64,000 bases of DNA, from assembly GCF_001601575.1 (NCBI RefSeq), contig NZ_LOHZ01000022.1:62001-126000 (forward strand). The letters are read 5' to 3'. Below, in pieces: positions 18,813 to 27,104 of the stretch (positions are counted from its first letter, which is position 1; every line of letters starts with the position of its first letter). The notes beneath the pieces were generated by a model. The model searched no databases. It saw only the letters and a program-made list of their open reading frames with translations, and was not told where the DNA came from. The DNA is from Thermovenabulum gondwanense. Its GTDB lineage: Bacteria > Bacillota > Thermosediminibacteria > Thermosediminibacterales > Thermosediminibacteraceae. A program made the position numbers and the translations under genes.

Positions 18813-19583
18813 TCAGATTTTCCTGTGGGATTTATAAAGTTCGATAAAGCGCAGAATAAAGCTCAATTCTTCAGGGGTACAGTCGGCCACCATTTCCAGA
18901 ACCGATTTTACCTTTGGATCTAAAAAAAGCTCTTTTAATGCCGGGTTCATTATTTTAAAGATATTTTCAGCACCATCGTCGTCGGTTACGAAAAAACACG
19001 GGGTTACGGATAAGGCCTGAGCTAATTTCTCTAAGGTTTTAATGGAAGGTTCTACCTTTCCGTTTTCTAACTGTCCTATCAGGGCGGGAGAAACCCCGGC
19101 TTTTTTAGCCAGTTCTACCTGGGTAAGCCCCCTTTCGGTCCTCAATTTTTTAAGTTTTGCACCCATATTGGCACTGTTATTCAGTAACTCTTCAGGTTTT
19201 ATATCGAGGAATTTCGTAAGGCCGGTAAGGGTGGAAAGGGAAGGTAGGACATTTCCTTTCTCTATCTGACATAAATAGGAGGCGGAAATACCGGCTAATT
19301 CAGCGAGTTTTTCCAGGGATAAATTTTTCCTTTGCCTGAGAAGATGAATTTTTTCTCCTATGGATAAGGGCTTTTCGGGGGTACTATCTTCACCCGTGTT
19401 AAAAAAGGCTTCGACGGATACGTTTAAAGCATCGGCAAGTTTTTGAACAACTTCTAAAGACGGTTTCTTTTTACCCGTTTCTATTTCGCTCAAATAGGAA
19501 ACCGAAAGCCCTGTTTTTTCAGCAAGTTCTTTTAAGGATAATTTTCTGTTTTTTCTAAGCTGACGTATTAAAGAGCCTTCCAT
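18813..19583 (-). CDS. Regulator with three tandem XRE helix-turn-helix domains
   Basis: 256 aa. Three Cro/C1-type HTH domains follow each other at about 5-62, 73-130 and 138-196; each has the pattern LRK..LSLKELAEK.G.S.SYLS.IE.GK..PS. The third differs most (TQVELAKKAGVSPALIGQLENG). A C-terminal helical part of about 60 residues (ILRFIELYKSH) may be for dimerisation. ATG 19583 is chosen over ATG 19589 because AAGGAG lies seven bases upstream of it. The gene converges on the selenoprotein gene with only 4 bases between stop codons. The target is unknown. Confidence 0.85.
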   Translation of the reverse strand: MEGSLIRQLRKNRKLSLKELAEKTGLSVSYLSEIETGKKKPSLEVVQKLADALNVSVEAFFNTGEDSTPEKPLSIGEKIHLLRQRKNLSLEKLAELAGISASYLCQIEKGNVLPSLSTLTGLTKFLDIKPEELLNNSANMGAKLKKLRTERGLTQVELAKKAGVSPALIGQLENGKVEPSIKTLEKLAQALSVTPCFFVTDDDGAENIFKIMNPALKELFLDPKVKSVLEMVADCTPEELSFILRFIELYKSHRKI

Positions 19584-19620
19584 GCCCATTCTCCTTCAAT
19601 TTTGAAAATACTTTAACAAA

Positions 19621-19649
19621 ATTATAGTATAAATATAGTGAATGGTCAA
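19621..19649 (-). promoter_or_regulatory. Promoter of the triple-HTH regulator
   Basis: On the minus strand: TTGACC (19649-19644), 17-bp spacer, TATAAT (19626-19621). Confidence 0.7.
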
Positions 19650-19662
19650 AGGGAAAGAATTG

Positions 19663-19691
19663 TTTACTTTTTAAAATTTAAGGGGCATAAT
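19663..19691 (+). promoter_or_regulatory. Candidate thioredoxin promoter
   Basis: TTTACT at 19663-19668, 17-bp spacer, CATAAT at 19686-19691. The -35 box is weak. Confidence 0.4.
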
Positions 19692-19725
19692 AAAGTTAAG
19701 AAAATATAAATTTAAAGGAGGAACT

Positions 19726-20043
19726 ATGATGAAACCCGTAAATGTTACCGATGCCAATTTCCAGGCTGAGGTTTTAAACTCTGATTTACCCGTGCTTGTA
19801 GATTTCTGGGCTGCATGGTGCGGACCCTGCCGTATGATGGGTCCGGTAATTGACGAGATAGCTGGTGAATACGAAGGTAAATTAAAAGTCTGCAAGATGA
19901 ACGTGGATGAAAATCCTAATACCCCGACAAAATACGGTATTATGAGCATTCCCACCCTTATACTTTTCAAGGATGGGGCACCCGTTAAAAAGCTCATCGG
20001 CTTCAGGCCTAAAAACGATATAATCGCGGAATTGGGGATATAA
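19726..20043 (+). CDS. trxA: Thioredoxin
   Basis: 105 aa. Active site [12 protein letters not shown] with the redox CGPC near residues 31-34, and the conserved cis-Pro in SIPTL near 76. A general cytosolic dithiol reductant. Two ATG codons are adjacent (19726, 19729) after AAAGGAGG; either could start it. It is monocistronic, with a strong terminator. Confidence 0.97.
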   Translation: MMKPVNVTDANFQAEVLNSDLPVLVDFWAAWCGPCRMMGPVIDEIAGEYEGKLKVCKMNVDENPNTPTKYGIMSIPTLILFKDGAPVKKLIGFRPKNDIIAELGI

Positions 20044-20071
20044 AAAGACCGCAAAAAGCGGTCTTTTTTTT
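20044..20071 (+). terminator. Terminator of the thioredoxin gene
   Basis: AAAGACCGC / GCGGTCTTT stem followed by a T run. Confidence 0.9.
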
Positions 20072-20173
20072 GTGGAGTTTTTCAGGGTAAATTTTTGAAA
20101 AAAGCAGTTTAATAAATCAAGTATGATATAATTTATTATAAGTTATTTCAGATAATTAAAAGAAGGTGATACT

Positions 20174-21739
20174 ATGCCGGTTTCCCTTACTTTTTACGAT
20201 GGTGCGGGATGTATTGGGGGTAATAAAATACTTTTGGAAAACGGCAACGATGCCGTATTTTTTGATTTTGGAACTAATTTTGGGGCGGAGGGTAAGTTTT
20301 TCGACGAATTCCTTGCACCGAGAGCATCCTTCGGCCTGTACGACCTTCTTTGCCTTGATATTCTTCCACCGCTCAAAGGGATTTACAGAAAGGACATGGA
20401 ATACCCCGGAATCTGGGAAAAATTTTCGTCCCATGGGTATTTCAGACATTTAACCCTAAGGGGAGTAATACTTTCCCACGCCCACTACGACCATTGCGGA
20501 CATTTTTCCTATATAAGCGAGGATATCCCGGTAATTACGGGGCTTTCCAGCGCGCTTATATGTAAAGCCCTTCAGGATACGGGCGGAGGAAACAGACTTC
20601 AGGAGATCTGCTATATTAACCCCAGGGAATTAAAAGATGGACTTTTGCAAACGGGACATTATAAGGTCACTCCCTACAGGCAAAGAAAGTTCCTTATAAC
20701 CGACCGAGAAGATATTCCAGATAAGGCCTGTGAATTCTGGGAAAAGGTGGATAGTTCCAGGAGTTTACATTGCTGCTCGCTGGAAAGCGTGAATAATAGC
20801 AAGGGGATAAAGGGTTTAAAGATAATTTCCTGGCCGGTAGACCACTCCGTACCGGGAGCTTCTGCTTATGCCATCGAAACTTCGGAGGGCTGGGTGGTCT
20901 ACACCGGAGATTTAAGGCTTCACGGGAAAAACGGGGGACTTACCCGGAAATTTTTCAGTGAAGCGGCGAAGCTAAATCCCGCAGTTCTTATATGCGAGGG
21001 GACCCACCCGGGCACGGTAAATCCTGTGACGGAAGAACAGGTGGCGCAAAACTGTTTTGATGCGGTTAAGAAGGCGAAAGGATTAGTGGTAGCCGACTTT
21101 GGCCCCAGAAATGTGGAGAGGCTTTTATCCTTCCTTTCCATTGCTAAGGAAACAAAAAGAAAGCTGGTATTGACTTCGAAAGATATATATCTTCTTGAGG
21201 CTTTAAATTGTGCGGATGAACCGGAGATTCCGAATCCTTTAGCGGAGGATTTAATTCTTCTTTATGATAGGCCAAAAACCCGGCGGGATAAATGGGAAGA
21301 GGCTTTATATGATAGATTTGATTCTTCAAAGATAATAGATGCGGAGGGTATCAAGCAAAATCCCAAGGATTACATACTTTGCTTTTCCTATTACGATTTT
21401 CATGCCTTTTTGGATATAGAGCCACAGGGAGGAACCTATATATACTCATCCAGCGAGGCCTATGATGAAGAAATGCTTATAGACCACAACAGAATAAAAA
21501 ATTGGATTGAATATTTCGGCTTTGCATTATACGGAAGCCTCGGCAGGGACAGGGAAAAATCGGGTTTTCACGCCAGCGGCCATATTCACGGCCCGGGAAT
21601 TGAAGAAATGGTGGAGACCATAAAGCCCCGGGTTTTAATTCCTATTCACACCCAGGATAAAGAATTCTTTAGACGGTTTGAAGGGAAATGTCAGGTATTA
21701 TGGCCGGAAAGAAGTAAGACTATAAAATTATATCAATAG
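20174..21739 (+). CDS. MBL-fold / beta-CASP hydrolase, RNase J-like
   Basis: 521 aa. The metal-binding motif HAHYDHCGH is at about 100-108, with further ligands in VDHSVPGASA and YTGDLRLHG. The middle beta-CASP region includes VVADFGPRNVERLLSFLSIAKE, and the end has HASGHIHGPGIEEMVETIKPRVLIPIHT, similar to the C-terminal core of RNase J. It probably acts on RNA. It lacks the usual RNase J N-terminus and has an insert between residues 20 and 95, so it is a divergent member. A perfect TATAAT lies at 20127-20132. The 3' end overlaps the convergent hepT by 12 bases. Confidence 0.8.
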   Translation: MPVSLTFYDGAGCIGGNKILLENGNDAVFFDFGTNFGAEGKFFDEFLAPRASFGLYDLLCLDILPPLKGIYRKDMEYPGIWEKFSSHGYFRHLTLRGVILSHAHYDHCGHFSYISEDIPVITGLSSALICKALQDTGGGNRLQEICYINPRELKDGLLQTGHYKVTPYRQRKFLITDREDIPDKACEFWEKVDSSRSLHCCSLESVNNSKGIKGLKIISWPVDHSVPGASAYAIETSEGWVVYTGDLRLHGKNGGLTRKFFSEAAKLNPAVLICEGTHPGTVNPVTEEQVAQNCFDAVKKAKGLVVADFGPRNVERLLSFLSIAKETKRKLVLTSKDIYLLEALNCADEPEIPNPLAEDLILLYDRPKTRRDKWEEALYDRFDSSKIIDAEGIKQNPKDYILCFSYYDFHAFLDIEPQGGTYIYSSSEAYDEEMLIDHNRIKNWIEYFGFALYGSLGRDREKSGFHASGHIHGPGIEEMVETIKPRVLIPIHTQDKEFFRRFEGKCQVLWPERSKTIKLYQ

Positions 21740-22150
21740 TTTATTCATTTGATTTATAAATGACTCGAAATCCTTTAAATTATATTTTATTATTTTATAA
21801 ACCTCTTTATCATCTACTTCATCATAAAAATGAACTATACGATTTCTAAACTTAGCCATTAATTTGTATGTATCGGCTTCTTTTTTTTCTATTATTCCAT
21901 TTTTATAAAGTATTTCAAAAGTATCAACGTAAGTTTTTGGGATACCAAGTCCTTTTCGAGATATAATGTGGTTTCCTATATCTATCATCGCTTCGATAGC
22001 TGTCTGCAAATTATATTTCGCGGAATCGAAGTATCTAAAATCAGACGTGAATTCCTCTTGTGGAAGTTGAGCAAGGGTCTTTAATTTTAAGAGATTTTTT
22101 TGAATTAATTGAATTTTATCCAATATCTTTTTTTTATCTATTGCCTCCAT
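21728..22150 (-). CDS. hepT: HepT-like toxin (DUF86 HEPN ribonuclease)
   Basis: 140 aa, all-helical HEPN protein. The catalytic R-x4-H-x-Y motif is visible as RNRIVHFY near residues 107-114. In the HepT/MntA toxin-antitoxin family the nucleotidyltransferase partner AMPylates the toxin at that Tyr and silences it. It lies downstream of mntA and overlaps it by 17 bases, the usual antitoxin-first order. The last 12 bases overlap the convergent hydrolase gene. Confidence 0.88.
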   Translation of the reverse strand: MEAIDKKKILDKIQLIQKNLLKLKTLAQLPQEEFTSDFRYFDSAKYNLQTAIEAMIDIGNHIISRKGLGIPKTYVDTFEILYKNGIIEKKEADTYKLMAKFRNRIVHFYDEVDDKEVYKIIKYNLKDFESFINQMNKLLI

Positions 22151-22568
22151 ATTTGATTCTCAACCCTTCCTTTAAGTCTTCATAAAATTTTTTTAAGGTT
22201 ATCCCGTAGTCACCGTAGATTTTAAATACTTTTTCTTTAAAATCTGAAAGAAGTATTTCGTCGCTACAGTAAAGAAGGTTACCTGTATACAACACTTCAT
22301 GGCAAATATCAATGGGTGCTGTATTTAAATTTATCACATCGATATTATCACGTTCAAAAAAGCGGCTTAACTGGCATTCGATTTCGAGTTCATTATAAAG
22401 AGTAGGATTGTTTTTATATAATATTGCAAGATCAATATCGCTGTTAGGTTGTTCATAATCCGTACCGAAGGAGCCAAAGAGAAAAACTGCCACAATATTT
22501 TTATTGGTTTTGAAGTAATTATTTAATTTTAATATTTGCGAATTAATTTTACTCAGATTTCTTTTCAT
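22134..22568 (-). CDS. mntA: MntA-like nucleotidyltransferase antitoxin
   Basis: 144 aa. Minimal nucleotidyltransferase motif GSFGTDYEQPNSDIDLAI (GS-x10-DxD) at about 32-49, then a helical C-terminal part that probably holds HepT. It is paired with the HEPN gene it overlaps. The GSx10DxD catalytic motif is intact, so AMP transfer to HepT is plausible. Confidence 0.88.
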   Translation of the reverse strand: MKRNLSKINSQILKLNNYFKTNKNIVAVFLFGSFGTDYEQPNSDIDLAILYKNNPTLYNELEIECQLSRFFERDNIDVINLNTAPIDICHEVLYTGNLLYCSDEILLSDFKEKVFKIYGDYGITLKKFYEDLKEGLRIKYGGNR

Positions 22569-22667
22569 AACAAACCACCGCTAATTAGTTTATGTTTTTA
22601 TTATAACACAATTAAATAAATTATGAATAAAATTATGAAAATAGGGAAGTTAAAGGGATAGTGGATA

Positions 22668-22934
22668 TTATAAATTTTGTATTAAATACCCCAAAAGTAG
22701 TATCTGTATGATTATAATTACAGGAATTCCCAGGGTAAAACTTGAATGCCTGGTTTTATGATTAAAAAAATACATTCCTAAATATACGCCTATGCTTCCG
22801 CCCAAAAGGGCTAAGGTAAAAAAGGTCTTTTCCGGGATTCTGGATTTTCTCTTTTTAGCCTTTCTTTTATCTACAAACATTAATAATAATGAAACGATGT
22901 TTATGATTATTAGATAATATATAAAAAATTTCAT
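22668..22934 (-). CDS. DUF1294 family small membrane protein
   Basis: 88 aa. Two or three hydrophobic segments (YYLIIINIVSLLLMFVD; FFTLALLGGSIGVYLGMYFF; IPVIIIIQILLLGYLI) and the DUF1294 signatures VDKRKAKKRKSRIPE and FNHKTRHSSF. The function of the family is unknown. It is divergent from znuA. Confidence 0.8.
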   Translation of the reverse strand: MKFFIYYLIIINIVSLLLMFVDKRKAKKRKSRIPEKTFFTLALLGGSIGVYLGMYFFNHKTRHSSFTLGIPVIIIIQILLLGYLIQNL

Positions 22935-23025
22935 TTTTTAAACCTCACTAAATCGGAGTTATTATTGCTTTTTATTATATCATAAATATTTTATTGTATG
23001 ACTTTTTATATTGTAACTGCAAAAT

Positions 23026-23085
23026 TTGACAATGCTTTTTAAAAGCATTATATTTTTTATAGAATGTAAATGCAAATCATTTGCA
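23026..23085 (+). promoter_or_regulatory. znu promoter with Fur-family (Zur) operator
   Basis: TTGACA at 23026-23031, 17-bp spacer, TATATT at 23049-23054. A perfect 7-1-7 inverted repeat TGCAAAT-C-ATTTGCA (23071-23085) lies just after the predicted start, a repressing position. The spacer between -35 and -10 is itself a perfect 9-1-9 palindrome (AATGCTTTT-T-AAAAGCATT, 23031-23049). The zur gene ends the operon, so feedback control by zinc is likely. Confidence 0.75.
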
Positions 23086-23108
23086 AAAAGGAGGCGGAAA
23101 CTTAAAAA

Positions 23109-24011
23109 ATGTACAGAAATAGCAGTATTCTCTCTGCATCAAGAAAACTATTATTTATTATTTTAATTATATCCTTAGTTTTTCCTTTGATGGGTTGCCA
23201 AAATAAAAAGGCCAAAGTAGATGAGAATAATATTGTGGTATATACCTCCATTTATCCCTTATTCGATTTTGCAAAAAAGATAGGACAGGATTACATAGTT
23301 GTAGAAAATATTACACCTGCGGGGGTTGAGCCTCACGAATTTGAGCCTTCATTGAGCAAAATTTCAAAAATATACGAGGGCAATGCCTTTATATATCTGG
23401 GCGGGTCTATGGATCCGTGGGCGGAAAGAATTGCGGGAGAGCTCGTTAAGAGGAATATACCGGTTTTAAAAGCAGGAGAAGATTTGATAGAAGGAAATGA
23501 CCCTCATATATGGCTCTCACCGAAAAAATCGATGCAAATGGCAAAAAAGGTTTACGACTTGTTGGCCAAGGTCGATGGAAAGAACAAAGATGTATATGAA
23601 AAAAATTATAATCGTTTAATTGAAGAACTCAAAAAATTGGATGAAGAGTATAAAAAAGAATTGACCTCAAAAAGGCTAAGAGACTTTGTGGTATCCCATG
23701 CGGCATTCGGCTATTTGGCAAAGGAATATGGATTAAATCAGGTATCCATTAAAGGACTTTCCCCTCAGGAAGAGCCGTCTTTAAAACACATCAAAAATTT
23801 GGCGGATTTTTGCAGGGAAAGGGGAATAAAATACATCCTTGTTGAAAGTTCTGAAACTCCCAAGGAAGCTCAGGCTTTAGCGAAGGAAGCGAATTTAAAG
23901 ATACTGACTTTAAACCCCATAGAGGGCCTGTCGGAGCAGGAAGAAAAGACCGAGGATTATTTCAGCTTGATGAGAAAAAATTTAGAGGTTTTGAAGGAAG
24001 CTTTGAAATAG
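23109..24011 (+). CDS. znuA: Zinc ABC transporter substrate-binding lipoprotein
   Basis: 300 aa. An N-terminal lipobox (VFPLMGC, Cys near residue 30) anchors it outside the membrane. It has the TroA/ZnuA fold: metal His in AGVEPHEFEPS (near 76), NDPHIWLSP (near 136) and VVSHAAFGYLAKEYGL (near 199), with a late acidic ligand in ESSETPKE. The His-rich acidic loop often found in ZnuA is short or missing, so manganese is a formal alternative, but the zur gene in the operon favours zinc. Confidence 0.92.
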   Translation: MYRNSSILSASRKLLFIILIISLVFPLMGCQNKKAKVDENNIVVYTSIYPLFDFAKKIGQDYIVVENITPAGVEPHEFEPSLSKISKIYEGNAFIYLGGSMDPWAERIAGELVKRNIPVLKAGEDLIEGNDPHIWLSPKKSMQMAKKVYDLLAKVDGKNKDVYEKNYNRLIEELKKLDEEYKKELTSKRLRDFVVSHAAFGYLAKEYGLNQVSIKGLSPQEEPSLKHIKNLADFCRERGIKYILVESSETPKEAQALAKEANLKILTLNPIEGLSEQEEKTEDYFSLMRKNLEVLKEALK

Positions 24012-24042
24012 AAATAAATCTTGTATTCTGGGGGAATTTTAT

Positions 24043-24795
24043 ATGTCTACTCCCATTCTGGAGCTAATAGATGTCAGCTTTTCCTATAACGGGAATCCGG
24101 TGCTGGAAAATGTAAATCTCAAAGTAGAGAAAGGAGATTTTTTAGCCCTGATAGGCCCTAATGGGGCTGCAAAAACCACGCTGATGAAAATAATGGTGGG
24201 GCTTTTAACTCCAAAACACGGCAGGGTATTAATTTTCGGTGAAAATATAAGGGAATTTAAAAAATGGGACAAGATAGGGTATATTCCTCAATTAACCGGG
24301 GAAATAAATACGGGTTTTCCGGCTACCGTGTGGGAAATAGTCGATTCGAATTATTATAACGGTTTTTTAAAAGGATTTATAAATAAGGACAGGAGGGAAA
24401 AATCGGTAAAACAGGCCCTTGAAAAAGTGGGAATAGATAAGCTTTCTCAAAAAATGCTTAAAGAACTATCCGGAGGAGAAAAACAGAAGGTATTTTTGGC
24501 CAGGGCCCTTGTGAAAAATCCAGAAATCCTATTTCTCGATGAGCCTACCAGTGCCATGGATGCCCCTTCCCGGGAAGATTTTTATAATCTCCTTACCGAC
24601 TTGAATAAAAATTTGGGGATTACCGTGATCATAGTTACCCACGATATCGGTTTTGCCTGTGAAAAAGCTACGAAAATAGGCTGTGTAAAGGGGAAAAGGG
24701 TATTCATTCACGAAAATGTAGGGGAAGTAACGGAAGGTCATATTGCAGGTTTAATGGGGTATAAAATTGCTGCTAGTGATATTCATAAGGAGTGA
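24043..24795 (+). CDS. znuC: Zinc ABC transporter ATPase
   Basis: 250 aa. ABC ATPase with signature ELSGGEKQKVFLARAL, Walker B ILFLDEPTSAMD and the H-loop VIIVTHD. The Walker A loop reads GPNGAAKTT, with Ala where most ABC proteins have the last Gly. To my recollection this GAAK form also occurs in some Firmicute zinc-uptake ATPases, so it is probably active. It is the second gene of znuACB-zur, and znuB follows closely. Confidence 0.93.
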   Translation: MSTPILELIDVSFSYNGNPVLENVNLKVEKGDFLALIGPNGAAKTTLMKIMVGLLTPKHGRVLIFGENIREFKKWDKIGYIPQLTGEINTGFPATVWEIVDSNYYNGFLKGFINKDRREKSVKQALEKVGIDKLSQKMLKELSGGEKQKVFLARALVKNPEILFLDEPTSAMDAPSREDFYNLLTDLNKNLGITVIIVTHDIGFACEKATKIGCVKGKRVFIHENVGEVTEGHIAGLMGYKIAASDIHKE

Positions 24796-24800
24796 AAGGC

Positions 24801-25610
24801 ATGGATTTTTTAAGTATTTCTTTTATCAACAGGGCCTTTGCGGCAGGCGTATTGACATCCATATTAATTTCTACGGTAGGGGTCTTTGTGGTTTTAAGAC
24901 GAATGTCAATGGTAGGGGATAGCCTTTCCCACGCTTCCTTGGCGGGAGTGGCTTTCGGAATGCTTTTTGGCATTTATCCTTTTTACGGCGCTCTGGTCTT
25001 TACTGTAATTGCGGCAATTCTAATAGAAATTCTGCGGAAAGCTTTTAAAAAATATTCGGAAGTGGCGCTGGCCGTAGTAATGTCCGCCGGAATAGGGCTT
25101 GCGGTGGTCATGATAAGTTTGGGGAAGTCCTTTAACAGAGATCTTTTTTCCTATCTTTTTGGAAGCCTTATCGCGGTTAGCGAAACAGACATAAAAATAA
25201 TGGGCTTTCTGGGATTGGCGGTGATAACTTCTATAATTGCTTTGAATAGAGAGCTTTTTGCGGTGACCTTTGACGAGGAGTCGGCGAAAATTTCCGGAAT
25301 ACCGGTAAATCTAATCAATTTATATCTATCCCTCGTTACCGCTTTGTCGGTAGCCCTATCGGTTAGAATCGTGGGGACTCTGCTGGTTTCCGCGTTAATG
25401 GTAATACCCACTGCCGTAAGCCTGCAGGTCTCAAAAAGCTTCAAAATGGTTTTTATTATTTCAAACCTGGTAGCACTTTTTTCGGTTATTCTGGGTATCA
25501 TTATTTCTTACTATTTTGACCTCGCGCCGGGCGGCACTATAGTATTGATATCCTCTTTTATCCTTGCCATTGCTCTTTTAATTAAGGGGGTCAGGAGCGG
25601 ATGGGATTGA
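24801..25610 (+). CDS. znuB: Zinc ABC transporter permease
   Basis: 269 aa, about eight membrane helices of the ABC-3 family. RRMSMVGDSLSHASLAGVAFG is the conserved coupling region. I prefer ATG 24801, eight bases after AAGGAG; an in-frame GTG at 24792 overlaps that ribosome site. The stop overlaps the start of zur. Confidence 0.92.
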   Translation: MDFLSISFINRAFAAGVLTSILISTVGVFVVLRRMSMVGDSLSHASLAGVAFGMLFGIYPFYGALVFTVIAAILIEILRKAFKKYSEVALAVVMSAGIGLAVVMISLGKSFNRDLFSYLFGSLIAVSETDIKIMGFLGLAVITSIIALNRELFAVTFDEESAKISGIPVNLINLYLSLVTALSVALSVRIVGTLLVSALMVIPTAVSLQVSKSFKMVFIISNLVALFSVILGIIISYYFDLAPGGTIVLISSFILAIALLIKGVRSGWD

Positions 25611-26026
25611 TCTCATCGGAAGAAATAATAAAAAACGCCGGACTTAAGGTTACCGAAAAACGAAGGGCAATAATAGATACCCTCCTCAAGTCCGGCAATA
25701 TGCTCTCAGCAAAAAAAATATATGAAAAGGTTAAAAAGGACTATCCGGATATAAATTTTTCTACGGTTTACAGGAATTTAAACCTCCTGGCAAAAAAAGG
25801 CATATTATGCTTTGTTTTATCCGAAAATAAAAGCATGATATTCAGCGTAAAGCTTACCGAGGAGCATCACCACCACGTTGTATGCAAAAATTGCGGGACT
25901 TCGGTGGCAATAAATTACTGTCCCATGAAGTTCATAGAAAAGGAACTGGAAAATTTCGGATTTTCTGCTATGGAGCACAACTTTATAATATACGGTATAT
26001 GCCCCGACTGTAAATCTAAAGGGTAA
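25601..26026 (+). CDS. zur: Fur-family regulator, probable zinc uptake repressor
   Basis: 141 aa. The winged helix (about 1-80) includes LSAKKIYEKVKKDYPDINFSTVYRNLNLL. The metal-binding region contains EEHHHHVVCKNCG and ICPDCKS, giving the two CxxC structural zinc pairs and a His-rich sensor. It overlaps znuB by 10 bases and closes the operon whose promoter holds a 7-1-7 Fur-type box. PerR or Fur identity is less likely given the context. Confidence 0.9.
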   Translation: MGLISSEEIIKNAGLKVTEKRRAIIDTLLKSGNMLSAKKIYEKVKKDYPDINFSTVYRNLNLLAKKGILCFVLSENKSMIFSVKLTEEHHHHVVCKNCGTSVAINYCPMKFIEKELENFGFSAMEHNFIIYGICPDCKSKG

Positions 26027-27005
26027 TATCTTTACCAAGTCCCAGCTCCAAAGCCTTTTCGTAGATTTTAGCTGCGGTTACCACATCCTGAACGGCCAAT
26101 CCTACGGACTTGAACATGGTAATTTCGTTTTCGGAAGTTCTGCCGGAAAGTTCTCCGGTCAGCAATTTTCCAATTTCGCCGGTTATTTTTTCTTTATTTA
26201 TAACTCCTTTGTTTATGGGTATAATAAGGTCCCCGGCCTCGGCCATGCAGGCTTCCAGCGAATCCACATATATTTTATCCGCTTTTAATACGGCTTCTTC
26301 GGGGATTTCCTGCATTTCGGGGGTGTAGGCTCCTATTCCGTTTATGTGTACGCCTTTTTTAATTAAATTTCCGTTGAACACCGGTTTTTTGGACGTGGTG
26401 GCGGTGGTAATAATATCTACTTCGGGAAGTACATCGTCCGCATTTTCCACTGCGGTTATTTTTGCATTGTAATCCTTGAAAGTTTCGTTCATTTTTTCGG
26501 CAAACTGTTTTGCTCTGTTAAAATCAATATCAAAGACGTATACCTCTTCAAGCTTTCTAACACAGAGCAGTGCCCAAAGCTGGGTTTCTGCCTGCCCGCC
26601 CGTGCCGAACAGAAGGGCTTTTTTGGCATCCTTTCTTGCCAGGATTTCCGTGGCTGCACCGGAAGCCGCACCCGTTCTAAGCCTGGTAAGATATGTACCG
26701 TCCATTATCGCATTGACAATACCTGTTGAGCCGTCAACCAAAATCATGGTTGCGGGTACTGCCGGCAGGCCTTTTTTAACATTTTCCGGGTATACGGAAA
26801 CTACCTTTACTCCGGCAAAATCAACACCTTCTACGTAAGAAGGCATAAAAAGTATTTGTCCATTATGCTTTTTTACGGTAATGTTGGTCCTCAAGGGCAC
26901 AATGCTGTTGCCCCGGGCTAAGGTAATATAGGCTTTTTTCACAGCTTCAATGGCTTCTTTCATAGAGAGCACCTTTTTCATTTCTTCAGCACTTATAATA
27001 AGCAC
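26016..27005 (-). CDS. Ornithine cyclodeaminase / mu-crystallin family dehydrogenase
   Basis: 329 aa. NAD(P)-binding GTGGQAETQLWAL at about 130-142, substrate residues in TNITVKKHNGQILFMP, FAGVKVVSVYP and TRLRTGAASGAATE. Family members include ornithine cyclodeaminase, alanine dehydrogenase and imine reductases; I cannot choose between them. The GTG at 27005 is nine bases after AAGGAG; an in-frame ATG at 27026 lies ahead of that site. It follows a FadR-type regulator on the same strand and overlaps zur at its convergent end by 11 bases. Confidence 0.85.
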   Translation of the reverse strand: MLIISAEEMKKVLSMKEAIEAVKKAYITLARGNSIVPLRTNITVKKHNGQILFMPSYVEGVDFAGVKVVSVYPENVKKGLPAVPATMILVDGSTGIVNAIMDGTYLTRLRTGAASGAATEILARKDAKKALLFGTGGQAETQLWALLCVRKLEEVYVFDIDFNRAKQFAEKMNETFKDYNAKITAVENADDVLPEVDIITTATTSKKPVFNGNLIKKGVHINGIGAYTPEMQEIPEEAVLKADKIYVDSLEACMAEAGDLIIPINKGVINKEKITGEIGKLLTGELSGRTSENEITMFKSVGLAVQDVVTAAKIYEKALELGLGKDITL

Positions 27006-27104
27006 GTAACTCAGCTCCTTATACAATATAATTATTTAATAAAGAGATTAGTATTATTAGAAATTTTTATAATCTACAGGACTTTTAAAAAAAGTGAGAC
27101 CTAA

